From contig JANQXJ010000208.1 of NCBI GenBank assembly GCA_030729445.1, forward strand, positions 1 through 14,699: a DNA stretch of 14,699 nucleotides. Reading direction: 5' to 3'. Numbering within the stretch: position 1 is the first letter of the stretch; each line of letters starts with the position of its first letter. Positions 7,623-14,563 of this stretch are shown here, in pieces. This DNA is from Limnohabitans sp. GTDB lineage: Bacteria > Pseudomonadota > Gammaproteobacteria > Burkholderiales > Burkholderiaceae_C. The translations under genes were made by a program, and so were the position numbers. The notes below the pieces were generated by a model that saw only the letters and a list, made by a program, of their open reading frames with translations, did not search any database and was not told the origin of the DNA.

Positions 7623-8830
7623 ACCGCAAATTGAAACTGCTTAGCCTTGCGGCAAGTCTTGCATTGAGCCTGTCTGGCACGCACGCCTTGGCCGCAGGCA
7701 AGTATGGCCCTGGGGCCAACGACAAAGAAGTGAAGGTCGGCAACATGGTGCCCTACTCCGGCGGTGCATCGGCTTACGGCAACATTGGCAAGGCCTTGAC
7801 CGCCTACTTCAAAGGCATCAACGAAGCTGGCGGCATCAACGGACGCCAAATCAACTTCATCTCCTTGGATGATGCCTACTCTCCTCCAAAAACAGTGGAG
7901 CAAGCACGCAAATTGGTGGAGCAAGAACAGGTGCTGTTCATCACCGCGCCCTTGGGTACGCCGCCCAATAGCGCCATTCACAAATACATGAACCAGAAAA
8001 AAGTTCCGCAGCTTTTTGTGAACACCGGCGCCCACAAATGGGGTGACCCTAAAAATTTCCCATGGACCATGGGGTTGCAGCCTGACTATCAGGTCGAGGG
8101 CAAAATCTATGCAGATCACATCTTGAAGAACAACCCCAACGCCAAAATCGCGATTCTGTATCAGAACGACGACTACGGCAAAGATTACGTCAAGGGTATG
8201 GAGGATGGTCTGGGGGCCAAAAAAGGGATGATCGTCTCCAAGGCCAGTTACGAAACGACAGACCCCACCGTGAGCAACCAGATGGTGACTTTGAAGTCGT
8301 CTGGCGCAGACACCTTCTTCAACGTGACCACACCCAAGTGGGCTGCTCAAGCGATCAAGATTGCAGCGGAATTGGGCTGGAAGCCCACCCACTACCTCAA
8401 CTCGGTCTCGTCCTCGGTGGGCTCAGTGATGATTCCCGCTGGTGCTGAGAATGGCATTGGCGTGATTTCGTCCAACTACTTCAAAGACCCCGCTGACCCA
8501 CTCTGGGCCAACGACAAAGGCTTCCTTGAGTACAAGGCTTGGTTGGAAAAGAACATGCCTGGGGCGAACATCACAGAAGGCTTCTACGTCTCTGGCTACA
8601 TCCACGCTGCGGCAACTGCGCAAGTCATTCGGCAAGCTGGTGATGACCTCACACGTGCCAACATCATGAAGCAAGCCGCCAACTTGAAGAACTTTGAGAA
8701 CGGCATGCTGCTGCCTGGTGTCAAGTTGAACACCTCACCCACTGACTTCTACCCTGTAGAGAACAAGCAGCTGATGAAGTGGAACGGCAAATCGTGGGAA
8801 ATGTTTGGCGAAGTTTTGGGACCTAAATAA
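7619..8830 (+). CDS. Periplasmic substrate-binding protein of the Liv-type ABC importer
   Basis: This 403-residue protein captures the substrate in the periplasm and delivers it to LivH/LivM. The N-terminus MNRKLKLLSLAASLALSLSG is a clear Sec signal (two lysines and an arginine, then a hydrophobic core), with likely cleavage after ALA at residue 25. There is no lipobox cysteine. The mature protein is a type I periplasmic binding protein: VKVGNMVPYSGGASAYG, then INEAGGINGRQINFISLDDA, and ILYQNDDYGKDYVKGMEDGL at the hinge between lobes. AAGGAG (7606-7611) stands 7 bases before the ATG. It is the last gene, whereas E. coli livK is the first gene of its cluster. A strong terminator follows 35 bases after the stop. 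Related proteins of about 400 residues often serve organic or aromatic acids, so an amino acid ligand should not be assumed. Confidence 0.92.
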   Translation: MNRKLKLLSLAASLALSLSGTHALAAGKYGPGANDKEVKVGNMVPYSGGASAYGNIGKALTAYFKGINEAGGINGRQINFISLDDAYSPPKTVEQARKLVEQEQVLFITAPLGTPPNSAIHKYMNQKKVPQLFVNTGAHKWGDPKNFPWTMGLQPDYQVEGKIYADHILKNNPNAKIAILYQNDDYGKDYVKGMEDGLGAKKGMIVSKASYETTDPTVSNQMVTLKSSGADTFFNVTTPKWAAQAIKIAAELGWKPTHYLNSVSSSVGSVMIPAGAENGIGVISSNYFKDPADPLWANDKGFLEYKAWLEKNMPGANITEGFYVSGYIHAAATAQVIRQAGDDLTRANIMKQAANLKNFENGMLLPGVKLNTSPTDFYPVENKQLMKWNGKSWEMFGEVLGPK

Positions 8831-8865
8831 TCTCGGCCTTAACGCCTGCGTTCCAAACGCATCCC

Positions 8866-8896
8866 AAAACCGCCAGCTCTGCCTGGCGGTTTTTTT
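8866..8896 (+). terminator. Rho-independent terminator closing the liv operon
   Basis: The arms AAAACCGCCAG (8866-8876) and CTGGCGGTTTT (8883-8893) pair perfectly around a six-base loop, and seven T residues (8890-8896) follow. The A-rich left side gives a short T run on the other strand, so the hairpin can also stop the convergent cupin transcript, whose stop codon is only 18 bases away. Confidence 0.93.
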
Positions 8897-8913
8897 ACGG
8901 GCAGTCAAGCTGT

Positions 8914-9450
8914 TCAGCGCATGAAGTTTTTCACGTAATCTGCGCCCAAGCCCACGTCCTCAAAGTGGGCGCGGTACTTGTCGATGCGTGTGAACACATC
9001 GTCGTAACCGGTGGCATTGCCTTGGGTGTCCACGTACATCAAAGCACCGTGCACGGTGAACATCGTCACCATGTCCTGGCAATCGTCGGGCACCACCAGG
9101 GTGTGGGTCTCGCCCGGAGGCTCGAACACATAGCTGCCTTCTTCGGCCACCCAGTCGTGCTCCAGATACAGCCATTTGCCGCGCAGCACATGCGCGTGCA
9201 CCATGCCGGAATGGCGGTGGCGCTGCAGCAGGCCCGAGCGCTTGACTTTGAGCAGGTGCACATAAAAGCCACCTGTCACGTTCAGGTGCAGCGGGCGCGA
9301 CCAGATGCCGGGGGCGACAGGTGCCCACAGGCGCTCATCTTCGGTCTGCACGTCGTGCACCACCATGTCGGGGGCCATGCCCCAGGGCTGGGGTTTGGCA
9401 TAAGGCACGCGGTCGTCAGAGACCGTTGGCGGCGTGTGGTTTGAGCTCAT
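8914..9450 (-). CDS. Cupin dioxygenase-like protein (2,4'-dihydroxyacetophenone dioxygenase family)
   Basis: This is a small single-domain cupin of 178 residues. The ATG at 9450 is chosen because AGGA lies 7 bases before it; the longer reading from a TTG at 9468 would place that AGGA inside the gene. Candidate metal ligands are H78 and H80 in QRHRHSG and H116 in PPGETHTL, with E97 nearby. The whole protein, in particular the SGLLQRHRHSGMVHAHVLRG block and the length, resembles 2,4'-dihydroxyacetophenone dioxygenase, an iron cupin that cleaves the side chain of an aromatic ketone to an aromatic acid plus formate. That assignment comes from recalled similarity and many relatives have unknown substrates. 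A weak promoter candidate (CTGACA at 9510-9505, CATAAG at 9489-9484, spacer 15) lies upstream. No signal peptide is seen. Confidence 0.85.
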   Translation of the reverse strand: MSSNHTPPTVSDDRVPYAKPQPWGMAPDMVVHDVQTEDERLWAPVAPGIWSRPLHLNVTGGFYVHLLKVKRSGLLQRHRHSGMVHAHVLRGKWLYLEHDWVAEEGSYVFEPPGETHTLVVPDDCQDMVTMFTVHGALMYVDTQGNATGYDDVFTRIDKYRAHFEDVGLGADYVKNFMR

Positions 9451-9550
9451 GGGGCAGTCCTGGGCCAAGTGGAAAACCCCCAGCTTATGCCGGGTCGATT
9501 GACTTGTCAGCGCCGGGGGTGACAGCGGGCAGCAGGTGTGCCTCGTGCCC

Positions 9551-10105
9551 TCAATGCCCTTCGAAAGACACCAGTGTGAACAGCTTCAAGCCTGTGGCCT
9601 GAATCCGATCCGACCCGCCCAGCTCGGGCAGGTCCACAATGGCGGCGCCTTCGATCACGGTGGCCCCCAGCTTTTCCAGCAGTTTTTTGCCCGCCATCAT
9701 GGTCCCGCCCGTGGCGATCAGGTCGTCGATCAGCAACACGCGCTGGCCGGTCTTGACGGCATCGGTGTGCAGCTCCACAGTGGCGCTGCCGTATTCCAGC
9801 TCGTAGGTTTCTTCCACCGTGGTGAAGGGCAGTTTGCCTTTTTTGCGGATGGGCACAAAACCCAGTCCCAACTCGTAGGCCACCACCGAGCCCAAAATGA
9901 AGCCGCGTGCGTCGAGCCCCGCCACCACATCGGGTCGTAAAGCAGGGTGCATGTAGCGGTGCACAAAGGCATCGATCAGCACACGAAAGACCCGAGGGTC
10001 TTGCAAGAGCGGCGTGATGTCGCGAAACTGCACGCCCGGCGCAGGCCAGTTGGGCACGGTGCGGATATGGCTTTTCAAATAATCGTTGACGTTCAAATCG
10101 TCCAT
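9551..10105 (-). CDS. apt: Adenine phosphoribosyltransferase
   Basis: This cytoplasmic purine salvage enzyme converts adenine and PRPP to AMP and pyrophosphate. The 184-residue protein is of normal size. It has the N-terminal PAPGVQFRDITPLLQDP (21-37) typical of APRT, GLDARGFILG (63-72), the RKKGKLP loop (87-93) and the PRPP-binding motif VLLIDDLIATGGT (123-135) with its paired aspartates. The ATG follows the antiporter stop codon by 3 bases. Its ribosome binding site, probably AGAGG, lies inside the last codons of that gene, so the two are likely cotranscribed and perhaps translationally coupled. The link between a cation antiporter and purine salvage is positional only. No clear terminator was seen in the 100 bases before the cupin gene. 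Confidence 0.97.
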   Translation of the reverse strand: MDDLNVNDYLKSHIRTVPNWPAPGVQFRDITPLLQDPRVFRVLIDAFVHRYMHPALRPDVVAGLDARGFILGSVVAYELGLGFVPIRKKGKLPFTTVEETYELEYGSATVELHTDAVKTGQRVLLIDDLIATGGTMMAGKKLLEKLGATVIEGAAIVDLPELGGSDRIQATGLKLFTLVSFEGH

Positions 10106-10108
10106 GCC

Positions 10109-12094
10109 TCAACCTCTCAGGAGTTTTTCTTCGGCCACGGCCAAGGTTTGTGATTTGCCCGACAGCACCAGCGTGTCACCTGGACGCAGCACGGTCTCAT
10201 CGCCGACGGTTTCGGGCTGGCCGTTGGCGCGGCGCAGGTTCACCACACGCACCCCCATGGCGTGAAAAGCCAGGTCTTTGATCTGCTGGCCCAACCAAGG
10301 CGAGGCTATTGGCAGGCCCACGGTGGTCAAACGCTCGTGGTCGATTTCGTCCAGTGTGTCGTCGTCTGCGCCATGGAAGTAACCGCGCAGCAAGTTGTAG
10401 CGGGCGTCGCGCTGGTCTTGCACGATGCGGATCACACGTCGCATGGGCACGCCCACCAAGGCCAGCGCATGGCTGGCCAACATGAGTGAGCCCTCCAGCG
10501 CCTCGGGCACCACTTCGGTCGCCCCGGCCAGCTGCAGTTTTTCCAAATCCAGGTCATCTTGCGTGCGCACGATCACTGGCACTTGCGGCGCATGGCTGTG
10601 GGTGTGGTCGAGCACCTTCATGGCGGCGGGCACATCCAAATACGTGATCACCACCGCGCTGGCGCGGGCCAGACCAGCGGCCATCAGGGATTGCAGGCGT
10701 CCTGCGTCGCCATACACGACCGAATCTCCGGCTGCCGCAGCTTGGCGCACACGGTCGGGGTCCAGGTCCAGCGCCATGTAGGGGATGTTTTCTTTTTCGA
10801 GCATGCGGGCCAGGTTCTGGCCGCAACGGCCGTAGCCACAAATGATGACGTGCTTGCTGGTGTTGATCGACTTGCGGGCGATGGTGGTCATCTGCAAAGA
10901 CTGCTGCAACCACTCGCTGGCCACCACCTTGAGCACGATGCGCTCGCTGTGCATGATGATGAAAGGCGTGGCCATCATCGACAGCACCATGCTGGCCAAC
11001 ACCGGGTTCAGCAAACTCGGTGGAATGATGTTGCTCTGCGCACCCAGTGTGAGCAACACAAAACCGAACTCACCCGCCTGCGCCAGGTACAAACCGGTTC
11101 GCAGCGCCACCCCGTTGGGCGCTCCCGTCAACTTGGCCAACGCCGTCACCAACACCAGTTTGAACAACACCGGCAAGGTGGTCAGGATCAGCACCAAAGG
11201 CCAGCGCTCGACCACAATGTGCCAGTCCAGCATCATGCCGATGGTGATGAAAAACAGACCCAACAACACGTCGTGAAAAGGCCGGATGTCCAGCTCCACC
11301 TGATGCTTGTATTCGGTCTCGGAAATCAGCATGCCCGCAATGAAGGCCCCCAGCGCCAGGCTCAGGCCCGCCAGTTCAGTGATCCAGGCCAGTCCCAGCG
11401 TGACCAGCAGCAGGTTGAGCACAAACAGCTCTTCGCTTTTGCGCCGCGCCACCAGGGTCAGCCACCAGCGCATCACGCGCTGCCCACCGGTCATGAGCAA
11501 GGTGATCAAGACCGCAGCTTTGAGCGCGGCCATCATCAAGGCGGTGAGCATCTGGTCGGCGGGGGCGCTCAGGGCCGGGATCATCACGATCAGGGGCACC
11601 ACCGCCAAATCCTGAAACAACAACACGCCCACCACCCGCTTGCCGTGCTCAGACTCCAGCTCCAGCCGATCGGCCACCAGTTTGATCACGATCGCCGTGC
11701 TGCTCATGGCCATGGCGCTCGACAGCGCGAGCGCGGTTTGCCACTCCATCTTCCACAGCGTCGGGGCCATGGTGGCCACCAACAAGGAAAACACTGTCAC
11801 GATCACCAGCGTGAGCAGCACCTGCAGCAGGCCCAGGCCAAACACATGTTGGCGCATGGAGCGCAACTTGGGCAGGTTGAATTCGAGCCCGATCACAAAC
11901 ATCAAAAACACCACACCAAATTCGGCCAAGTGTTTCACGCCCTCGGAGTTTTGCGCCAGCGCCAGCGCGTTGGGGCCGATCACCACGCCCACCGCCAGAT
12001 AGCCCAGCATGGGCGGCAGCTTGAGCATGCGGCAGCCCACCACGCCCAACACGGCGGCCAGCAAATACAACAGGGTCAACTCCAAAGCGCTCAT
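10109..12094 (-). CDS. Kef-type monovalent cation:proton antiporter (CPA2 family) with RCK domains
   Basis: This inner-membrane protein of 661 residues exchanges K+ or Na+ for protons. Residues 1-385 form the Na+/H+ exchanger domain with about 12 hydrophobic segments, including LGYLAVGVVIGPNALAL and the LLFQDLAVVPLI segment with the ion-site aspartate D162. Residues about 414-535 are a TrkA-N/RCK domain starting at HVIICGYGRCGQNLARML, with the nucleotide-binding glycines at 420-425 and the acidic LDLDPD at 442-447. Residues about 575-660 form a TrkA-C domain. This architecture fits KefB/KefC and the related YbaL group. I do not assign a symbol because the glutathione-binding features of KefB/C cannot be judged by eye. 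The ATG at 12094 begins the conserved MSALELTLLYLLAAVLG. It is divergent from kdsD with 112 bases between the start codons. Confidence 0.94.
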   Translation of the reverse strand: MSALELTLLYLLAAVLGVVGCRMLKLPPMLGYLAVGVVIGPNALALAQNSEGVKHLAEFGVVFLMFVIGLEFNLPKLRSMRQHVFGLGLLQVLLTLVIVTVFSLLVATMAPTLWKMEWQTALALSSAMAMSSTAIVIKLVADRLELESEHGKRVVGVLLFQDLAVVPLIVMIPALSAPADQMLTALMMAALKAAVLITLLMTGGQRVMRWWLTLVARRKSEELFVLNLLLVTLGLAWITELAGLSLALGAFIAGMLISETEYKHQVELDIRPFHDVLLGLFFITIGMMLDWHIVVERWPLVLILTTLPVLFKLVLVTALAKLTGAPNGVALRTGLYLAQAGEFGFVLLTLGAQSNIIPPSLLNPVLASMVLSMMATPFIIMHSERIVLKVVASEWLQQSLQMTTIARKSINTSKHVIICGYGRCGQNLARMLEKENIPYMALDLDPDRVRQAAAAGDSVVYGDAGRLQSLMAAGLARASAVVITYLDVPAAMKVLDHTHSHAPQVPVIVRTQDDLDLEKLQLAGATEVVPEALEGSLMLASHALALVGVPMRRVIRIVQDQRDARYNLLRGYFHGADDDTLDEIDHERLTTVGLPIASPWLGQQIKDLAFHAMGVRVVNLRRANGQPETVGDETVLRPGDTLVLSGKSQTLAVAEEKLLRG

Positions 12095-12206
12095 GCACCA
12101 ATGGTAACAAGCGCGTGTGTCTCATGTGGCGTTGCAGCCGATGTGTTCTCGCCCGGGCGAGGGCTTGAACACGCCCGAGGTGGGGCCTGCCACGCTGCCC
12201 GATAAA

Positions 12207-13193
12207 ATGCCCACCATGCTTGCCCATTCCGACCACACCTTGCAGCTCGCCCGCGAAACCCTCGACATCGAGGCGGCCGCCTTGTTCCGATTGAAAGATC
12301 GGCTGGACGAGCGCTTCATCCAGGCGGTGAACATGGTGCTGGCTGTGCAAGGTCGCGTAGTGGTCACCGGCATGGGCAAAAGCGGGCACATTGGCCGCAA
12401 AATTGCAGCCACGCTGGCCTCCACAGGCACACCCGCCATGTTTGTCCACCCCGGTGAGGCCAGCCACGGCGACCTGGGCATGATCAAAGCCGTGGACTTG
12501 GTGCTGGCCATCTCCAACAGCGGCGAGAGCGATGAGCTGGTGGCCATCCTGCCCGTCCTCAAGCGGCAAGGCGTGCCCCTGATCGCTCTGACCGGCGGCC
12601 TGCAATCTTCCTTGGCCCGCCACGCCGACGTGGTGCTCGACTGCTCTGTGGACAAAGAAGCCTGCCCCCTGAATTTGGCCCCCACCGCCAGCACCACGGC
12701 CCAGCTGGCCATGGGTGACGCCCTGGCCGTTGCCCTGCTCGACGCCCGGGGTTTCAAACCCGAAGACTTTGCCCGCTCGCACCCGGGCGGCTCCTTAGGC
12801 CGCAAGCTGCTCACGCATGTGGCCGATGTGATGCGCAAAGGTGACGATGTGCCGCAAGTCGGGCCGGATGCCGAATTCACTGTCCTGATGCGCGAGATGA
12901 GCAGCAAAGGGCTGGGCGCCACTGCCGTGACCGATGCACAAGGCCATGTTCTGGGCGTGTTCACCGACGGCGATTTGCGCCGTTTGATTGAAAAAGGTTT
13001 AGACCTGCGCAGTTTGAGTGCCCGTGATGTCATGCACCCCAACCCTCGCACCATTCGACAAGACGCGCTCGCCGTGGAAGCCGCCGAGATGATGGAGCTC
13101 TACCGCATCACCAGCATCTTGGTGGTGGACGCGCAGGGCTTGCTGTGTGGCGCCATCAACTCCAACGACCTGATGCGGGCCAAGGTGATCTGA
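12207..13193 (+). CDS. kdsD: D-arabinose-5-phosphate isomerase
   Basis: This enzyme interconverts ribulose-5-phosphate and arabinose-5-phosphate, the first step of Kdo synthesis for lipopolysaccharide. From the ATG at 12207 it has 328 residues, the same length as E. coli KdsD. The SIS domain comes first: VVVTGMGKSGHIGRKIAATL (51-70), HPGEASHGDLG (81-91) and ISNSGESDE (102-110), ending with RSHPGGSLGRK (190-200) where the catalytic histidine is expected. A pair of CBS domains follows, about 205-328. The start is uncertain: the frame is open back to a GTG at 12117, a second ATG lies at 12216, and no good ribosome binding site precedes either ATG. TAAAAT at 12203-12208 could even be a -10 box. 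kdsC begins one base after the stop. Confidence 0.95.
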   Translation: MPTMLAHSDHTLQLARETLDIEAAALFRLKDRLDERFIQAVNMVLAVQGRVVVTGMGKSGHIGRKIAATLASTGTPAMFVHPGEASHGDLGMIKAVDLVLAISNSGESDELVAILPVLKRQGVPLIALTGGLQSSLARHADVVLDCSVDKEACPLNLAPTASTTAQLAMGDALAVALLDARGFKPEDFARSHPGGSLGRKLLTHVADVMRKGDDVPQVGPDAEFTVLMREMSSKGLGATAVTDAQGHVLGVFTDGDLRRLIEKGLDLRSLSARDVMHPNPRTIRQDALAVEAAEMMELYRITSILVVDAQGLLCGAINSNDLMRAKVI

Positions 13194-13194
13194 G

Positions 13195-13782
13195 ATGCAA
13201 GCCCCGAAAGCACTCACACCGGCCCTGTACTACCCGCCCGAATTGCTGTTGCAAGCGCAAGGCATTCGTGTGGCCTTTTTCGACATCGATGGCGTGCTGA
13301 CCGATGGCGGGCTGTATTTTTCGGAAAGCGGCGAGACCCTCAAGCGCTTCAACACGCTGGACGGCCAAGGTTTGAAGCTGCTGCAAAAGGCGGGCATCAC
13401 GCCTGTGGTCATCACGGGCCGTGATTCCGCGCCGTTGCGCTTGCGTTTGAAGGCGCTGGGCATCACCCACGCCCGCTTTGGCACCGAAGACAAGCGCCCG
13501 GCGGCCGAAGCCTTTTTGAGCGAACTGAATCTGGGCTGGGCCCAAGCGGCCGCCATCGGTGATGACTGGCCTGATTTGCCCGTGATGCAACGCGCCGCTT
13601 TTGCTTGTGCCCCGGCCAATGCCCATGCCCAGGCCAAAGCCTTGGCCCACCACATCACCGCCGAGCGCGGCGGCGAAGGCGCAGCCCGCGCCTTTTGCGA
13701 CCTGCTGCTGGTAGCCGGCGGGCACTATGCTGACTTGCTCGCGCAAGTGGGGGTGAACGATCACCGTGGCGCATCGGCATGA
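13195..13782 (+). CDS. kdsC: 3-deoxy-D-manno-octulosonate-8-phosphate phosphatase
   Basis: This HAD-superfamily phosphatase removes phosphate from Kdo-8-phosphate to give free Kdo. It has 195 residues, close to the usual 180-190. Motif I is FFDIDGVLTDGGL (28-40) with D30 and D32; motif II is VITGRDS (72-78); motif III is the lysine of TEDKR (K100); motif IV is GDDWPDLPV (122-130). There is no cap domain, as expected for KdsC tetramers. ERGGEGAARAFCDLLL (158-173) is the conserved C-terminal segment. The ATG lies one base after the kdsD stop, and the kdsC stop overlaps the lptC start in an ATGA arrangement, so all three genes are probably translated as a coupled unit. Confidence 0.96.
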   Translation: MQAPKALTPALYYPPELLLQAQGIRVAFFDIDGVLTDGGLYFSESGETLKRFNTLDGQGLKLLQKAGITPVVITGRDSAPLRLRLKALGITHARFGTEDKRPAAEAFLSELNLGWAQAAAIGDDWPDLPVMQRAAFACAPANAHAQAKALAHHITAERGGEGAARAFCDLLLVAGGHYADLLAQVGVNDHRGASA

Positions 13783-14387
13783 AGCTGCTCACGCCACTGC
13801 GCCGTACCCTGGACCGGTTGACTGTTTACCTGCCCTTGTTCCTGTTTGCCATTTTGGCTTTGGGCAGTTGGTGGCTGGTGCGCAGCGTGCCCGAATTGAT
13901 GCCGCCCGGCCTTGACCCCCAGCTGCGCCAAGACCCGGATTTCCGGCTGGATCAATTCACGGTTAAATCCTTTGACGCCTCAGGCCGTCTGACGCGCGAA
14001 ATCAGCGGTCAAAGCGCCACCCACTTCCCAGCGACCCAAAGCCTGCACATCGAGGGTGTGCGGATCTTGACCGAAAATGAGGTGGGCACACGCCTGACGG
14101 CGCAGGCAAAAAAAGGCATCTCCCGCGAAGTCGAACAACAGGTGACCCTCTCCGGTGAAGCGATGGCGGTCAGACAAGCCGACAAGCGCAGCCCGCGTGT
14201 TGAGCTTCGCGGCGAAACACTCACCGCTTGGCTGCAGGAAGATCGCTTGGTCTCGGACCAGCCCGTGCGCATCATGCGCGAAACCGATGTGTTCAGCGCC
14301 CAAACCATGAACTTTGATGTCCGCAGTGGCCAGTACGAACTGCAAGGCCAGGTACGCGCCGTTTTGCCGCCACGCCAGACGCCCTGA
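13779..14387 (+). CDS. lptC: LPS export ABC transporter periplasmic protein LptC
   Basis: LptC is the bitopic inner-membrane protein that receives LPS from LptBFG and passes it to LptA in the periplasm. This 202-residue protein has one N-terminal membrane segment, about residues 15-36 (VYLPLFLFAILALGSWWLV), followed by a periplasmic beta-rich domain. FRLDQFTVKSFDASGRLTRE (50-69) is the typical start of the LptC domain, followed by alternating short strands to the C-terminus. The ATG overlaps the kdsC stop by 4 bases. In most relatives lptA and lptB come next; here the transcript reaches a terminator about 115 bases downstream and the next gene is convergent. The lptA and lptB functions must therefore be encoded elsewhere. 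Confidence 0.9.
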   Translation: MKLLTPLRRTLDRLTVYLPLFLFAILALGSWWLVRSVPELMPPGLDPQLRQDPDFRLDQFTVKSFDASGRLTREISGQSATHFPATQSLHIEGVRILTENEVGTRLTAQAKKGISREVEQQVTLSGEAMAVRQADKRSPRVELRGETLTAWLQEDRLVSDQPVRIMRETDVFSAQTMNFDVRSGQYELQGQVRAVLPPRQTP

Positions 14388-14502
14388 GTGGCCTGCCAAA
14401 CCGACTCAAGTCCGAGTCAGTCGCGGACAAACACAGGCCATCTCGTTCTGACAGGGCGCCAGCTTCGCGTGAAACCTACAAGACGCACACCCCAGAAACG
14501 AC

Positions 14503-14528
14503 AAAGCCCTGCAGTGCAGGGCTTTTTT
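14503..14528 (+). terminator. Rho-independent terminator after lptC
   Basis: AAAGCCCTGC (14503-14512) pairs with GCAGGGCTTT (14516-14525) around a three-base loop, and a run of six T residues (14523-14528) follows. It lies between the convergent lptC gene and the glycine-rich gene, 36 bases past the stop codon of the latter, so it can serve both strands, although the minus-strand T run is only three bases. Confidence 0.9.
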
Positions 14529-14563
14529 GTGGGATGGGCCACAGGCCCAGCACAGGTGCTTGA

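Noticed and set aside
7559..8392. A 277-codon minus-strand open frame opposite the binding-protein gene
   Set aside because: Shadow of the livK-like gene, which has a signal peptide, ribosome binding site and type I binding-protein motifs.
10559..12205. A 548-codon plus-strand open frame rich in His and Gln opposite the antiporter gene
   Set aside because: It is the antisense shadow of a GC-rich membrane protein gene; its composition is low-complexity and no domain is recognisable, while the minus-strand frame has full family motifs.
12117..12206. Upstream GTG start for kdsD, whose first residues MSHVALQP look like the E. coli KdsD start
   Set aside because: The following 22 residues do not match the family and the conserved domain begins only after 12216. 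The ATG at 12207 already gives the E. coli length, so the resemblance is probably chance.
11649..12782. Long minus-strand open frame across the antiporter-kdsD divergence
   Set aside because: Gly/His/Ala-rich with no family resemblance; it overlaps the well-supported antiporter gene and the SIS domain of kdsD.
12122..13054. A 310-codon minus-strand open frame opposite kdsD
   Set aside because: Shadow frame with Ser/Arg/Pro-rich composition; kdsD on the other strand matches its family along the whole length.
14403..14418. Small inverted repeat GACTC/GAGTC after lptC
   Set aside because: Only a 5-base stem with no T run; the strong terminator at 14503 explains the transcript end better.
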